Origin: Halotalea alkalilenta DSM 17697
GTDB lineage: Bacteria > Pseudomonadota > Gammaproteobacteria > Pseudomonadales > Halomonadaceae
DNA: 64,000 nucleotides
NCBI RefSeq assembly: GCF_000621205.1
Contig: NZ_KK211229.1
Location: forward strand, 19,807 to 83,806
Reading direction: 5' to 3'
In this document: positions 41,149 through 49,895 of the stretch, piece after piece
How positions within the stretch are numbered: the stretch's first letter is position 1
Layout of the letters: every line of letters starts with the position of its first letter
Notes under the pieces: model-generated
The model's input: only the letters and a program-made list of their open reading frames with translations
What the model was told of the DNA's origin: nothing
Databases searched by the model: none
Position numbers and translations under genes: made by a program

Positions 41149-41197
41149 TTGAACGGCGTGTTCGAAAGATATAATCTTTCGGAAACGCCGTTTTTTT
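41149..41197 (+). terminator. glmU terminator hairpin containing a promoter-like and operator-like core
   Basis: AACGGCGT (41152) pairs with ACGCCGTT, and nested inside is CGAAAGAT-ATA-ATCTTTCG, giving a long stem followed by a run of seven T (41190-41196). The same core holds TATAAT at 41170-41175 with TTGAAC at 41149-41154 (15-bp spacing), and the inner palindrome resembles a DeoR-type operator. It ends about 25 bp before the regulator start. Confidence 0.7.
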
Positions 41198-41219
41198 CAC
41201 GGCTACGATAGAGTATTCC

Positions 41220-41990
41220 ATGTCGAGAAGAACGCCCGCACGTCGTGAAGAGATCCTCTCCCTGCTCGAAGAGCAAGGAGAGATCAGCGTCGAGGCGCTG
41301 GCCCACTATTTCGCCACTTCGGAAGTGACCATCCGCAAGGATCTCGCCCTGCTCGAGGATGCCGGTCGGTTGATCCGCCGCTATGGCGGTGCCGCGCTGA
41401 TCCCCCGTGAACAGGCCGAGCCCGCGCGGATTTCACCGATCAAGCAGCGAATCGCCCACGAGGCGCGCCGTCGCATCCGCGATCACGCCCGGATCATCAT
41501 CGACAGCGGCAGTACCACCGCGGCGCTGATCCCTGAACTCGAGGACGTGCTCGGGCTGGTGGCGATGACCAATTCGCTGATGGTCGCCAACGCCCTGCGC
41601 GAGCTTCCGAGCCACCCATCGCTTTTGATGACCGGCGGTACCTGGGACGAGCGCTCGAACTCGTTCCAGGGTCAGATCGCCGAGCAGGTGCTGCGCGCCT
41701 ATGACTTCGACCAACTGTTCATCGGCGCCGATGGCATCGATCTCGAGCGTGGTACCACTACATTCAACGAGCTGATCCGGCTTTCCCAGGTGATGGCCGA
41801 GGTGGCACGCGAGGTGGTGGTGATGGCCGAGGCGGACAAGGTCGGGCGGCGAATGCCGAATCTCGAGCTCGACTGGGAGGCGATCGACGTGCTGATCACC
41901 GATGACCGGCTCGAACCAGCGCTGCGCGAGCGTATCACTGCCCGCGGCGTCGAACTGGTGGTGGTCGAAGGAGCTGGCGAGGCGGGCTGA
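41220..41990 (+). CDS. DeoR/GlpR-family regulator between glmU and glmS
   Basis: A 256-residue repressor-type protein. The DeoR helix-turn-helix is at about residues 5-60 (RREEILSLLEEQGEISVEAL...SEVTIRKDLALLEDAGRLIRRYGGA, in part). The rest is a sugar-phosphate sensing domain with 'IIDSGSTTAALIPEL', 'LMTGGTWDERSNSF', 'QLFIGADGIDLERG' and 'EADKVGRRMP'. In Pseudomonas a DeoR-type gene occupies the same position and is called glmR; a role in sensing an amino-sugar phosphate and controlling glmS is therefore likely but inferred. The ribosome site is weak (GAGTATTCC). Confidence 0.88.
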   Translation: MSRRTPARREEILSLLEEQGEISVEALAHYFATSEVTIRKDLALLEDAGRLIRRYGGAALIPREQAEPARISPIKQRIAHEARRRIRDHARIIIDSGSTTAALIPELEDVLGLVAMTNSLMVANALRELPSHPSLLMTGGTWDERSNSFQGQIAEQVLRAYDFDQLFIGADGIDLERGTTTFNELIRLSQVMAEVAREVVVMAEADKVGRRMPNLELDWEAIDVLITDDRLEPALRERITARGVELVVVEGAGEAG

Positions 41991-42067
41991 GTTCGTCTCG
42001 GAACATTGATCAAGCAGGATTCATCAAGCGCCCTTGCATTGCCGGGGCGAGCGCGAGGAGAAGGGCT

Positions 42068-43906
42068 ATGTGCGGGATCGTTGGAGCGATTGCTTGCCGG
42101 CAGGTGCAGGGTATCCTGCTCGAAGGGCTCAAGCGGCTCGAGTATCGCGGCTACGATAGCGCTGGCATGGCGACGCTCGATGACCAAAGCGCGCTTGCAC
42201 GCCGGCGGGCGGTGGGCAAGGTCGCCGCGTTGGAAGCCGAGCTCGCCAGGGCACCGCTCTCCGGACGCTGCGGGATCGCCCATACCCGCTGGGCGACCCA
42301 CGGACGGCCGACGGTGGAGAATGCCCATCCGCACTTCTCCAACGGCCGCCTGGCGGTGGTGCACAACGGCATCATCGAGAACTTCGAGCCGCTGCGCGTG
42401 GAACTCGAAGCCGACGGCTACCGTTTCTCCTCCGAGACCGACACCGAGGTGATCGCGCACCTGATCGATCGCGAATTCTCTCGCCTGGGTGATCTTTTCG
42501 CCGCGGTCGAACGGGTGATCGCGCGGCTCGATGGTGCCTATGCGATCGCGGTCATGCACCGTGACCAGGGCGAGCGGATCATCGGCGCGCGCAAGGGCAG
42601 CCCGCTGGTGGTCGGGGTCGGCATCGATGAAATCTTCCTCGCCTCCGATCCGCTGGCGCTGTTGCAGGTCACCGATCGCTTCATCTACCTGCACGAGGGC
42701 GATGTGGTACAGCTCTGCCGCGGCGGTGCGCTCGAGATCCACGACCGTACCGGGCAGCCGGTCGAGCGCGCGGTGGTCACCTACGAGCACGGCGATGGCG
42801 CGGCGAGCAAGGGACGCTTTCGCCACTTCATGCAAAAAGAGATCTTCGAGCAGTCGGAGGTGATCGCTGCCACGCTCGAAGGGCGCCTTGCTTCGGACCA
42901 TGCGCTGTCACGCGCCTTCGGCGCCACCGCCGAGGAGCTGTTCGAGCGGATAGAGGCGATTCACATCGTGGCCTGCGGCACCAGCTATCACGCCGGAATG
43001 GTCGCCCGCTACTGGCTCGAGAAGCTCGCCGGCATCCCGACTCAGGTCGAGGTCGCCTCCGAATACCGCTACCGCGAAGTGGTGGTGCCGCGCAACACGC
43101 TGTTCGTCACCCTGTCGCAGTCCGGTGAGACCGCCGACACCCTCGCCGCGCTGCGCCATGCCCAGGGGCGCGGTGACTATCTGGGCAGCCTTGCGATCTG
43201 CAACGTCGCCGGCAGTTCGCTGGTGCGTGAGTCGCAGCTTTCGCTTCTGACCCTCGCCGGCCCCGAGATCGGCGTTGCCTCGACCAAGGCGTTCACCACC
43301 CAGCTTACCGCCCTCATGCTGCTCGCGCTGTCGCTGCGCCGGGTTCGCCAGGGCGACGACCCGGTCGCCGCTGGGCTGGTCGAAGCGCTGCGCGGATTGC
43401 CCCGGGTGATCGCTCGTACGCTTAAGCTCGACGCCACCATCGAGCGGCTCGCCTCCGCCTTCGGCGAAAAGCAGCATGCACTGTTCCTAGGCCGCGGCAC
43501 GCAGTTCCCGATCGCCCTGGAAGGCGCGCTGAAGCTCAAGGAGATCTCCTACATCCATGCCGAGGCCTATCCCGCCGGCGAGCTCAAGCACGGCCCGCTG
43601 GCGCTGGTGGACGGCGACATGCCGGTGGTTGCGGTAGCGCCCAACGACGAGCTGCTCGAGAAGCTCAAATCGAACCTCCAGGAGGTGCGCACCCGCGGCG
43701 GCCAGCTGTTCGTCTTCGCCGACGAAGCCTCAGGGATTCGCGAAAGCGAAGGCGTCACCGTGATCGCACTGCCCGCAGTCGACGAACTGCTCGCCCCGAT
43801 CGTCTACACCCTGCCGCTGCAACTGCTCGCCTACCACGTCGCCGTGCTGCGCGGCACGGACGTCGACCAGCCGCGTAACCTGGCCAAGAGCGTTACGGTG
43901 GAGTGA
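42068..43906 (+). CDS. glmS: Glutamine-fructose-6-phosphate aminotransferase
   Basis: A 612-residue enzyme making glucosamine-6-phosphate. The N-terminal glutaminase begins MCGIVGAIA with catalytic Cys2 (Cys1 after Met removal), then 'THGRPTVENAHPH' and 'NGIIENFEPLR'. Two SIS domains follow: 'ACGTSYHAGMVARYWLE', 'SQSGETADTLAAL', 'STKAFTTQL', 'GRGTQFPIALEGALKLKE' and the C-terminal 'DQPRNLAKSVTVE'. GAGGAGAAGG precedes the ATG. There is no room for, nor sign of, a glmS ribozyme in the 77-bp upstream gap. Confidence 0.98.
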   Translation: MCGIVGAIACRQVQGILLEGLKRLEYRGYDSAGMATLDDQSALARRRAVGKVAALEAELARAPLSGRCGIAHTRWATHGRPTVENAHPHFSNGRLAVVHNGIIENFEPLRVELEADGYRFSSETDTEVIAHLIDREFSRLGDLFAAVERVIARLDGAYAIAVMHRDQGERIIGARKGSPLVVGVGIDEIFLASDPLALLQVTDRFIYLHEGDVVQLCRGGALEIHDRTGQPVERAVVTYEHGDGAASKGRFRHFMQKEIFEQSEVIAATLEGRLASDHALSRAFGATAEELFERIEAIHIVACGTSYHAGMVARYWLEKLAGIPTQVEVASEYRYREVVVPRNTLFVTLSQSGETADTLAALRHAQGRGDYLGSLAICNVAGSSLVRESQLSLLTLAGPEIGVASTKAFTTQLTALMLLALSLRRVRQGDDPVAAGLVEALRGLPRVIARTLKLDATIERLASAFGEKQHALFLGRGTQFPIALEGALKLKEISYIHAEAYPAGELKHGPLALVDGDMPVVAVAPNDELLEKLKSNLQEVRTRGGQLFVFADEASGIRESEGVTVIALPAVDELLAPIVYTLPLQLLAYHVAVLRGTDVDQPRNLAKSVTVE

Positions 43907-44070
43907 GGTAAGGAACCCAGGCGGTATCGAGTCCTTGACCCGCCTGCCGTGGCACGATGGGTCAGGCGCTTCGCTTGGCTCGCGGTTCCTGCTATGGTCG
44001 GGGATTCTCTTGGTGACGAACGAGGCAGCCAATCGCTGCGATCGTTCGCTATTTTCATGGAAACAGCGTC

Positions 44071-45075
44071 ATGGCCTTCAACCTCAAAAACCGCCATCTT
44101 CTAAGTCTCATGCACCATGACAGGCGTGAGATCGAGTTCCTGGTCGACCTGTCCATCGATCTCAAGCGCGCCAAGTACGCCGGGCTCGAGAACCAGCGCC
44201 TGATCGGCAAGAACATCGCGCTGATCTTCGAGAAGACCTCCACCCGCACCCGCTGCGCTTTCGAGGTGGCGGCGCGCGACCAAGGCGCCGGGGTCACCTA
44301 CATCGAGCCTTCCTCGTCGCAGATCGGGCACAAGGAGTCGATCAAGGACACCGCGCGGGTGCTCGGGCGGATGTTCGATGCGATCGAATACCGCGGCGCC
44401 GAGCAGTCGACCGTCGAGGAGCTGGCCCGCTATGCCGGCGTGCCGGTGTTCAACGGGCTGACCGCGCAGTTCCATCCGACCCAGATGCTCGCCGATGTGA
44501 TGACCATGCGCGAGCACTGCGACAAGCCGCTTAGGCAGATCAGCTATGCCTACCTGGGTGACGCGCGCTACAACATGGGCAGGTCGCTTCTGATGATTGG
44601 CGCCAAGCTCGGCATGGACGTACGCATCGGCGCGCCGCGCGAGCTCTGGCCGGACGAGGAGTTCGTCGATCAGTGCCGTGGCTTTGCCGAGTCGAGCGGT
44701 GCAAGGATCACGCTCACCGAGGAGGCGAAGGCGGCGGTGGACGGGGTCGATTTCATCCATACCGACATCTGGGTCTCGATGGGCGAGCCGGTCGAGGCCT
44801 GGGACGAGCGCATCGCGCTGCTCTCACCCTATCGGGTCGATACCGCGATGATGGCCGCGGCCAACAATCCTGCGGTCAAGTTCATGCACTGCCTGCCCGC
44901 CTTTCACAATACCGAGACCGCGATCGGCCGGCAGGTCGCCGAGCGCTATCCCGAGCTCGCCGATGGCATCGAAGTCACCGAGGCGGTGTTCGAGTCACCG
45001 GCCAACGTCGCCTTCGACCAGGCGGAGAACAGGCTGCACACGATCAAGGCAGTGATGGTCGCCTCGCTCGGTTGA
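44071..45075 (+). CDS. arcB: Ornithine carbamoyltransferase, catabolic ArcB type
   Basis: A 334-residue OTCase interconverting ornithine + carbamoyl phosphate and citrulline. Carbamoyl-phosphate motif STRTR is at 57-61, HPTQ and the ornithine motif HCLPAF are present. Its N-terminus ([16 protein letters not shown]) closely resembles Pseudomonas ArcB, and a glutamate (E106, AIEYRG) occupies the place linked to cooperative, catabolic behaviour in that enzyme, where E. coli ArgF has Gln. No arcA, arcC or arcD neighbour is visible, so it may serve biosynthesis. GGAAACAG precedes the ATG. Confidence 0.85.
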   Translation: MAFNLKNRHLLSLMHHDRREIEFLVDLSIDLKRAKYAGLENQRLIGKNIALIFEKTSTRTRCAFEVAARDQGAGVTYIEPSSSQIGHKESIKDTARVLGRMFDAIEYRGAEQSTVEELARYAGVPVFNGLTAQFHPTQMLADVMTMREHCDKPLRQISYAYLGDARYNMGRSLLMIGAKLGMDVRIGAPRELWPDEEFVDQCRGFAESSGARITLTEEAKAAVDGVDFIHTDIWVSMGEPVEAWDERIALLSPYRVDTAMMAAANNPAVKFMHCLPAFHNTETAIGRQVAERYPELADGIEVTEAVFESPANVAFDQAENRLHTIKAVMVASLG

Positions 45076-45081
45076 GTAAAC

Positions 45082-45340
45082 CCGTTCGTCCCGAGCGTGA
45101 GGAACGATCGAGGGATGGAGCGGCGGCGGTGAGGCCGTGGTTCGACTCGGCTCGTTCCTCGCCGGCTCACCACGAACGGATCGATAAATCCGTTCGTCCC
45201 GAGCGTGAGGAACGATCGAGGGATGAAGCGGCGGCGGTGGGGCCGTGGTTCGACTCGGCTCGTTCCTCGCCGGCTCACCACGAATGGATCGATAAATCCG
45301 TTCGTCCCGAGTGTGCGGAACGAACGATCGAGGGACATGG
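45082..45340. repeat. 108-bp tandem repeat array (CCGTTCGTCCCGAGCG family)
   Basis: Copies start at 45082, 45190 and 45298, an exact 108-bp period; the third is partial. Each unit opens CCGTTCGTCCCGAGCGTGAG, continues with 'aacgatcgagggat', a GCGGCGGCGG stretch, then 'ggccgtggttcgactcggct' and closes with 'caccacgaacggat'. The ends CCGTTCGT/ACGAACGG are inverted, so each unit can fold. Because 108 is a multiple of three, open frames run through the array on both strands; I do not call these genes. The array directly follows the arcB stop. Confidence 0.9.
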
Positions 45341-45399
45341 CTTGCCACTAACGGTGTTGAAACGTGCGCCAAGGCGCTGAGCGGCGGTGCCGGCCTCAT

Positions 45400-46278
45400 T
45401 CAAATCGCGTCGGCGCTGAAGGTATCGCACTGGTCGATGTCGCCGGCGCTGAAGCCGCGCTGGAACCAGGCGACGCGCTGGGCGGAGCTGCCGTGGGTGA
45501 AGGCGTCGGGTACTACCTGGCCTTGGGTTTCGCGCTGTAGGCGGTCGTCGCCGATCGCGCTGGCGGCGTTGAGCGCTTCTTCCACGTCGCCGCTCTCGAG
45601 CCAGGCGTGGCGAGCCTGGGCGCGGTTGGCCCAAACCCCGGCGAAGCAGTCGGCCTGTAGCTCCTGTCGTACCGAGAGACCGTTGGCGCCTTCCATCGGC
45701 GCACCGCTCTGGCTCAGCTGCTGCACCCGCTGCGAGATACCCAGCTGGTTCTGGACGTGGTGACCGACCTCGTGGGCGATCACGTAGGCCTGGGCGAAGT
45801 CGCCGGCGGCGGAGAAGCGCTGGGCCATTTCATCGAAGAAGGAGAGATCGAGATAGACCTGGTCGTCGCCCGGGCAGTAGAACGGGCCGACCGCCGATGA
45901 GGCGAAGCCGCAGGCGGAGTCGACGCCGCCGTTGAACAGCACCAGCCGTGGATCGCTGTAGCGTTCGCCGCGCTCGTCGAAGAGCTGCTGCCAGGTATCC
46001 TCGGTATCGCCGAGAATCGCCCTGACGAAGTCGATCTGCTGCGTCTGTTCGGGATCGTCGACCTGCTGCTGGGTCGGCGGGCTCTGTTCGTAGCCCTCCT
46101 GGCCGACCAATTGGCCCAGCAGTTGGAGCGGATCCTGTCCAAGCAGCATGCCCACCACCAGCACGATGGCAACGCCGCCAAGGCTCAGCCCTTTGCCCCC
46201 GATCGGCAGGCGCCTGCCCGATCCCGCGCTGCGTCGATCCTCGACGTTGTCGCTACGACGACCCTTGTCCCACTTCAT
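45400..46278 (-). CDS. YpfJ-type neutral zinc metallopeptidase
   Basis: A 292-residue membrane-anchored protein. A single hydrophobic segment (LSLGGVAIVLVVGMLLG) near residue 35 follows a basic N-terminus (MKWDKGRRSDNVEDRR), typical of the YpfJ family. The large periplasmic domain has the zinc motif HEVGHH, a 'DLSFFDEMAQRF' stretch, and 'ELQADCFAGVWAN', where the downstream glutamate is the likely third ligand. ATG 46278 fits the family start. Function in E. coli is not known to me. Confidence 0.88.
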   Translation of the reverse strand: MKWDKGRRSDNVEDRRSAGSGRRLPIGGKGLSLGGVAIVLVVGMLLGQDPLQLLGQLVGQEGYEQSPPTQQQVDDPEQTQQIDFVRAILGDTEDTWQQLFDERGERYSDPRLVLFNGGVDSACGFASSAVGPFYCPGDDQVYLDLSFFDEMAQRFSAAGDFAQAYVIAHEVGHHVQNQLGISQRVQQLSQSGAPMEGANGLSVRQELQADCFAGVWANRAQARHAWLESGDVEEALNAASAIGDDRLQRETQGQVVPDAFTHGSSAQRVAWFQRGFSAGDIDQCDTFSADAI

Positions 46279-46359
46279 CGGCGTCCACTCCGGATGGCTA
46301 CTCAACTTGAGCTGAGTTTAACAGGCTTGGAGCAAAACGCCGTTTCCACCCTTTAGCGA

Positions 46360-47001
46360 TCAGGCGCGTGCGCGCTCGAGCCGCTGCTGCTCGCTCCGTG
46401 CCGGTGCCTTGCTGGTCGACTGCTTGCGGTGATGATGGGCCAGAACCACGGCCAGCACCGCGAAGGCGAGCAGCGAGAAGACGATCTCCGAGGGGCTATA
46501 GACCAGTATCGCGATGGCGACCAGGGCGAGATCCCAGCAGGCCGTGGTGCGTGCGGCATGCCAGCCGCGGCTGCGTTCTAGATGCAGGGCGAGGATGTTG
46601 ATGCCCCCGAGCGAGGCGTTTTCGCGAAACATCATCGCCAGTCCCACACCCAGCAGCAGCCCGGCGGCGATGGCCGCGATCGGCAGGCTGATGTCACCGA
46701 GCGGCAGCCAATCGTTGAATGCCTTGATCAGCAGCGACAGCAGGGTGACGCAGGCAAGGGTGCGCAAGGTGAAGGCGCGGCCCAGGGAGCGCCAGCCGAG
46801 CAGATAGAACGGCAGGTTGATGATGAAGAACAGCAGCGCGAAGTCGAGCGCGGTGACCCGTTCGAGCAGCAGGCCGAGGCCGGCTGTGCTGCTCATCAGC
46901 ATGCCGCCCGACTGCAGCAGATGGATGCCGAGCGCACTGAGCAGGCAGCCCTGGAACAGGGTGAAACAGGATCGCCAGCGGGGCGAAAGTGGATTCAACA
47001 T
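46360..47001 (-). CDS. YitT-family membrane protein
   Basis: A 213-residue protein with five to six hydrophobic segments and a basic cytoplasmic tail (HHHRKQSTSKAPARSEQQRL). The 'TAGLGLLLERVTALDFALLF' and 'MMFRENASLGGINILAL' segments are characteristic of the YitT/DUF161 group. GGGAGATCACGACC precedes the ATG. Function is unknown; it lies alone, 81 bp before the YpfJ gene on the same strand. Confidence 0.75.
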   Translation of the reverse strand: MLNPLSPRWRSCFTLFQGCLLSALGIHLLQSGGMLMSSTAGLGLLLERVTALDFALLFFIINLPFYLLGWRSLGRAFTLRTLACVTLLSLLIKAFNDWLPLGDISLPIAAIAAGLLLGVGLAMMFRENASLGGINILALHLERSRGWHAARTTACWDLALVAIAILVYSPSEIVFSLLAFAVLAVVLAHHHRKQSTSKAPARSEQQRLERARA

Positions 47002-47248
47002 GGTCGTGATCTCCCGAAGGGTAGTCGGGGATGGAAGTCACGCAGCGGGATGGCGCTGCGAACCTTGCCGGCCTGGACACTTTTGGTGCAGTGGACGGCG
47101 AATGACGCTCCGTGGCGATGCTCCGGGGTGGGGAAGTCGGTTCGCGTGGATCGTCGTTTCGAGCTCGAAGGCGATGCCTGGCGGGGGCTCAATGACGTAA
47201 TGATAGCCGAAACATGATTGAAAAAGCGTAGGCCGGCGAGAGAAAGAA

Positions 47249-47274
47249 CCGGACCCGGAAGCCTCCGGGTCCGG
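47249..47274 (-). terminator. Terminator after mltA
   Basis: CCGGACCCGGA and TCCGGGTCCGG form a perfect 11-bp stem with a 4-nt loop; on the minus strand TTCTTTCT follows. The rest of the gap 47002-47343 shows no gene. Confidence 0.75.
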
Positions 47275-47343
47275 CTTCGTCACGAGGACGGGCCAAGGCA
47301 TGCGACTATTGAGCAATCAACTTAGGCAAGTTCCGTGCCAGCC

Positions 47344-48498
47344 TCAGCGAGCGTTGGGCATGAGCACCCACAGCTGGCCATTTTGTTTCATCCGCCCAGC
47401 GCTCTCGCCGGCGCTGTCGCCGCGTCCCCAGAAGAAGTCGGCACGCACTGCGCCCTTGATCGCGCTACCGGTGTCCTGGGCCACCATCAGCCGCTGCAGC
47501 GGCTCGCTGGTATAGGGACGGGTGGTGGAGAGGAACACCGGCGCGCCCAGCGGGATCTTGCTCGGATCGACTGCGATGCTGCGCTCCGCGGTCAGCGGCA
47601 CGCCCAGCGCACCGATCGGGCCGAGCTGAGGATCGGCATACTCAGGCGGCAGTTCGCGGAAGTAGATGTAGCGAGGATTGACGTTGAGCATCTGCTCGAC
47701 CTGCTGGGGGTGCGACTTGGCCCAGGCACGGATGCCTGGCATCGTCGCCTGGGCGGGGGTGATCTGGCGGCGATCGAGCAGCCAGCGGCTGAACGAATTG
47801 AACGCTCGCTCGTTGGTACCGGCGAAGCCAACACGCATCACGGTACCGTCGTCGAGCTCGATCAGTCCCGATCCCTGGATTTGCAGATAGGCCGCCTCCA
47901 CCGGGTCGTCGACCCACACCAGCTCATGGCCTTTGAGTACGCCGCTGCCGAGCAGCGTTGCGCGCGGCTGGGTGAGCTGCGCCTTGCTGAGCCCGGTGGG
48001 CAGGCGGTGCAAGGGAACCTGGTAAGGGCCGTGTCGGGTGCGGGAGCCGCGCAGGATCGGCTCGTAGTAGCCCGTGATAGTACCGGTGGTGGAGCCGTCG
48101 TCGTTGACCACGGCATAGGGAACGAAGTTGGTTTCGAAGAAGCGCTGGATCGCACGGCTATCCAGCGGGTCGATGCTCTCGGAGCTCCGGCAGACCCGCT
48201 GCCAGGTGGATTTTCTGACCAGCGCGAGGCAGCTCGAGCGAAATGCGCTCCACGCCGAAAGCGCGTTATCCTGCGACCAGCCTGGCAGTCCATGCCAGTC
48301 CGAGGCTTCAAGGCGGGTCTGCTGGGGGTCCGGCGGGACCGGCAGGCTCGGCGCCGCCCCGGGCGAGCTGATCACTACCGGTGTGTCCGGCTGTATCGAG
48401 GTGGTGCCGCAGGCACCGAGCAGGCCGAGCGCTCCCAGGCCGAGCAGCGCAATGCAGGCGCGACGCAGTGGTATGGAAAGCGACAGTCGGTAGCGCAT
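47344..48498 (-). CDS. mltA: Membrane-bound lytic murein transglycosylase A
   Basis: A 384-residue outer-membrane lipoprotein that cleaves peptidoglycan glycan strands. The signal peptide ends in a lipobox LLGAC. The MltA domain follows with 'AIQRFFETNFVPYAV', 'GTITGYYEPILRGS', 'GSGLIELDDGTVMRVGFAGT' and 'PRYIYFRELP', and the C-terminal 3D region has 'VAQDTGSAIKGAVRADFFWG' with its aspartates. ATG 48498 gives a normal lipoprotein signal; ATG 48525 nine codons upstream is possible, and neither has a strong ribosome site. Confidence 0.92.
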   Translation of the reverse strand: MRYRLSLSIPLRRACIALLGLGALGLLGACGTTSIQPDTPVVISSPGAAPSLPVPPDPQQTRLEASDWHGLPGWSQDNALSAWSAFRSSCLALVRKSTWQRVCRSSESIDPLDSRAIQRFFETNFVPYAVVNDDGSTTGTITGYYEPILRGSRTRHGPYQVPLHRLPTGLSKAQLTQPRATLLGSGVLKGHELVWVDDPVEAAYLQIQGSGLIELDDGTVMRVGFAGTNERAFNSFSRWLLDRRQITPAQATMPGIRAWAKSHPQQVEQMLNVNPRYIYFRELPPEYADPQLGPIGALGVPLTAERSIAVDPSKIPLGAPVFLSTTRPYTSEPLQRLMVAQDTGSAIKGAVRADFFWGRGDSAGESAGRMKQNGQLWVLMPNAR

Positions 48499-48706
48499 TC
48501 CGGTGCGAAGACGGCGAATGGACATCAGCAGGTTATCCACGAAACGAGAGACCTCTACTTGCCAAAGCGCGTGGCGAAACGGCCATGACCTCGGGAAATT
48601 CATGCCGGTAGCGAAAGGCGTGCGGCGTGGGCCGCCAAGATAGTAGTGCACAGCGACGGGGGCACGAAAGCCCGTCATCGGTCGGTACAGCATCGGGGCA
48701 GCGAGG

Positions 48707-49591
48707 ATGGTGAACGAAAAAGAGGGCAGATTGCACCTGGGGCTCGCGATGTGGGCCAATCCGGACTGGCGCGGTACGCTCTATGGCCCGCATGCGCCAA
48801 TGAACGAAAGCCTGGCCGACTATGCGACGGCGTTTTCCGCGGTGGAAGGCAACACCACCTTCTACAGCGGTGCGCCCAAGGCCGAAACCGTGGCCGCTTG
48901 GGCGACGCTTGCACCGAGGGAGTTTCGCTTCTGTTTCAAGCTGCCGTCGCGGCTCACCCATGAGCGCCGGTTGGACGGCATCGAGTCGGAGTTCGAGGCG
49001 TTCGTCGCACAGCTATCGCCTCTGGGAGAACGTCTAGGCCCCATCATGGTGCAGTTGCCGCGCAATTTTGGCGGTGACGAACTCGACAAGCTCGCCCGTT
49101 TGCTCGAACGCTGGCCCAAAGGGGTGGGCTGTGCGGTGGAGCCGCGGGATCCAGCGATGTTCGCCAAAGGTGAGGTGGAAAAAGAGTTCAATCAATTGTT
49201 GATAACTCACGGCGCCGATCGCGTCATGCTCGATGTCAGAGCACTGTTCTCTACCCCTGCCGATGCCGCGCCATCGCTCGCCAAGGCCCAGAGTGAAAAG
49301 CCGAAACGTCCATTACACGTGATCTCCACGGCGAATGCGCCGATCGTGCGCTTCATCGGCCATGCCGACATGCAGCGCAACGCGGACTATTTCACCCCTT
49401 GGGTCGAACGTCTGAACCTGTGGATAAATCAGGGGAAAACACCTTTTTTATTTGTGCATACACCCGACAATAAAGCAGCGCCATGGCTCGCCCGGCAGTG
49501 CTATCAGCGGATCCTCGATGCTTCCAGTAATCCGTCGGAGTGGCCCGCGCCCGCGGCTTTTCCAGGCGAGCGGCAGAACGCGTTGTTCTGA
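48707..49591 (+). CDS. DUF72 (YecE-like) protein
   Basis: A 294-residue soluble protein of the DUF72/YecE family, a TIM-barrel group of unknown function. Family features are 'LGLAMWANPDWRGTLY' near the start, 'FSAVEGNTTFYSGAPKAETV', 'FRFCFKLPSRLTHERRL', 'GPIMVQLPRNFG', and the late 'PFLFVHTPDNKAAPWLAR'. It is divergent from mltA with 208 bp between starts. No operon partner is seen. Confidence 0.85.
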   Translation: MVNEKEGRLHLGLAMWANPDWRGTLYGPHAPMNESLADYATAFSAVEGNTTFYSGAPKAETVAAWATLAPREFRFCFKLPSRLTHERRLDGIESEFEAFVAQLSPLGERLGPIMVQLPRNFGGDELDKLARLLERWPKGVGCAVEPRDPAMFAKGEVEKEFNQLLITHGADRVMLDVRALFSTPADAAPSLAKAQSEKPKRPLHVISTANAPIVRFIGHADMQRNADYFTPWVERLNLWINQGKTPFLFVHTPDNKAAPWLARQCYQRILDASSNPSEWPAPAAFPGERQNALF

Positions 49592-49652
49592 GTGTTTCAT
49601 CCGCTGTTTGCCTCTCGATCGGCCCTCTCGATCAGACCCATCTGAGGCGAAC

Positions 49653-49676
49653 AAAGCGCCGGTTGGACGGCGCTTT
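49653..49676. terminator. Bidirectional terminator between convergent genes
   Basis: AAAGCGCCG and CGGCGCTTT form a perfect 9-bp stem with a 6-nt loop between the convergent DUF72 gene and the 60-residue protein gene. A/T at both stem ends allows use in either direction. Confidence 0.65.
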
Positions 49677-49712
49677 GACCCTGCTCTCAAGACTGACTCG
49701 CGAGTGGGAAGA

Positions 49713-49895
49713 TCAGTAGAGGTCGCTATCCTGGGCGAGCCGTCTTCGCTCCCAGTGGCGTTCGATGCCCTGGCGGGCGTTGCGGTATCGATATTCGGCG
49801 AGTTGACGACGCTTGCTCTGAGCGAGCGCCTCGAGGGTGAGGAAGGTGTTGAGCAGACGATTTTCTACCACATTCTTGGACGACTTACGGCGCAT
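49713..49895 (-). CDS. Small basic protein of unknown function
   Basis: A 60-residue, strongly arginine-rich helical protein with no membrane segment or signal peptide (ends [20 protein letters not shown]). A strong AAGGAG site lies 7 nt before the ATG, and a hairpin terminator follows, so it is probably real. Its C-terminal arginine/glutamate pattern is reminiscent of the small PA3496-type proteins annotated in Pseudomonas, but that resemblance is weak and not relied on. Upstream, 49896-50364 (about 470 bp) holds only its own and uvrD regulatory sequence as far as I can see. Confidence 0.65.
   Translation of the reverse strand: MRRKSSKNVVENRLLNTFLTLEALAQSKRRQLAEYRYRNARQGIERHWERRRLAQDSDLY

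Noticed and set aside
41991-42067. Possible glmS ribozyme upstream of glmS
   Set aside because: The gap is only 77 bp, shows no ribozyme-like structure, and such ribozymes belong mainly to Gram-positive bacteria.
45082-45400. Open frames through the tandem repeat that look like short proteins
   Set aside because: The period is 108 bp, a multiple of three, so any frame stays open; the translations are repeats without ribosome sites.
47335-48588. 417-codon plus-strand frame opposite mltA
   Set aside because: Shadow of mltA, which has a lipobox and full family motifs.
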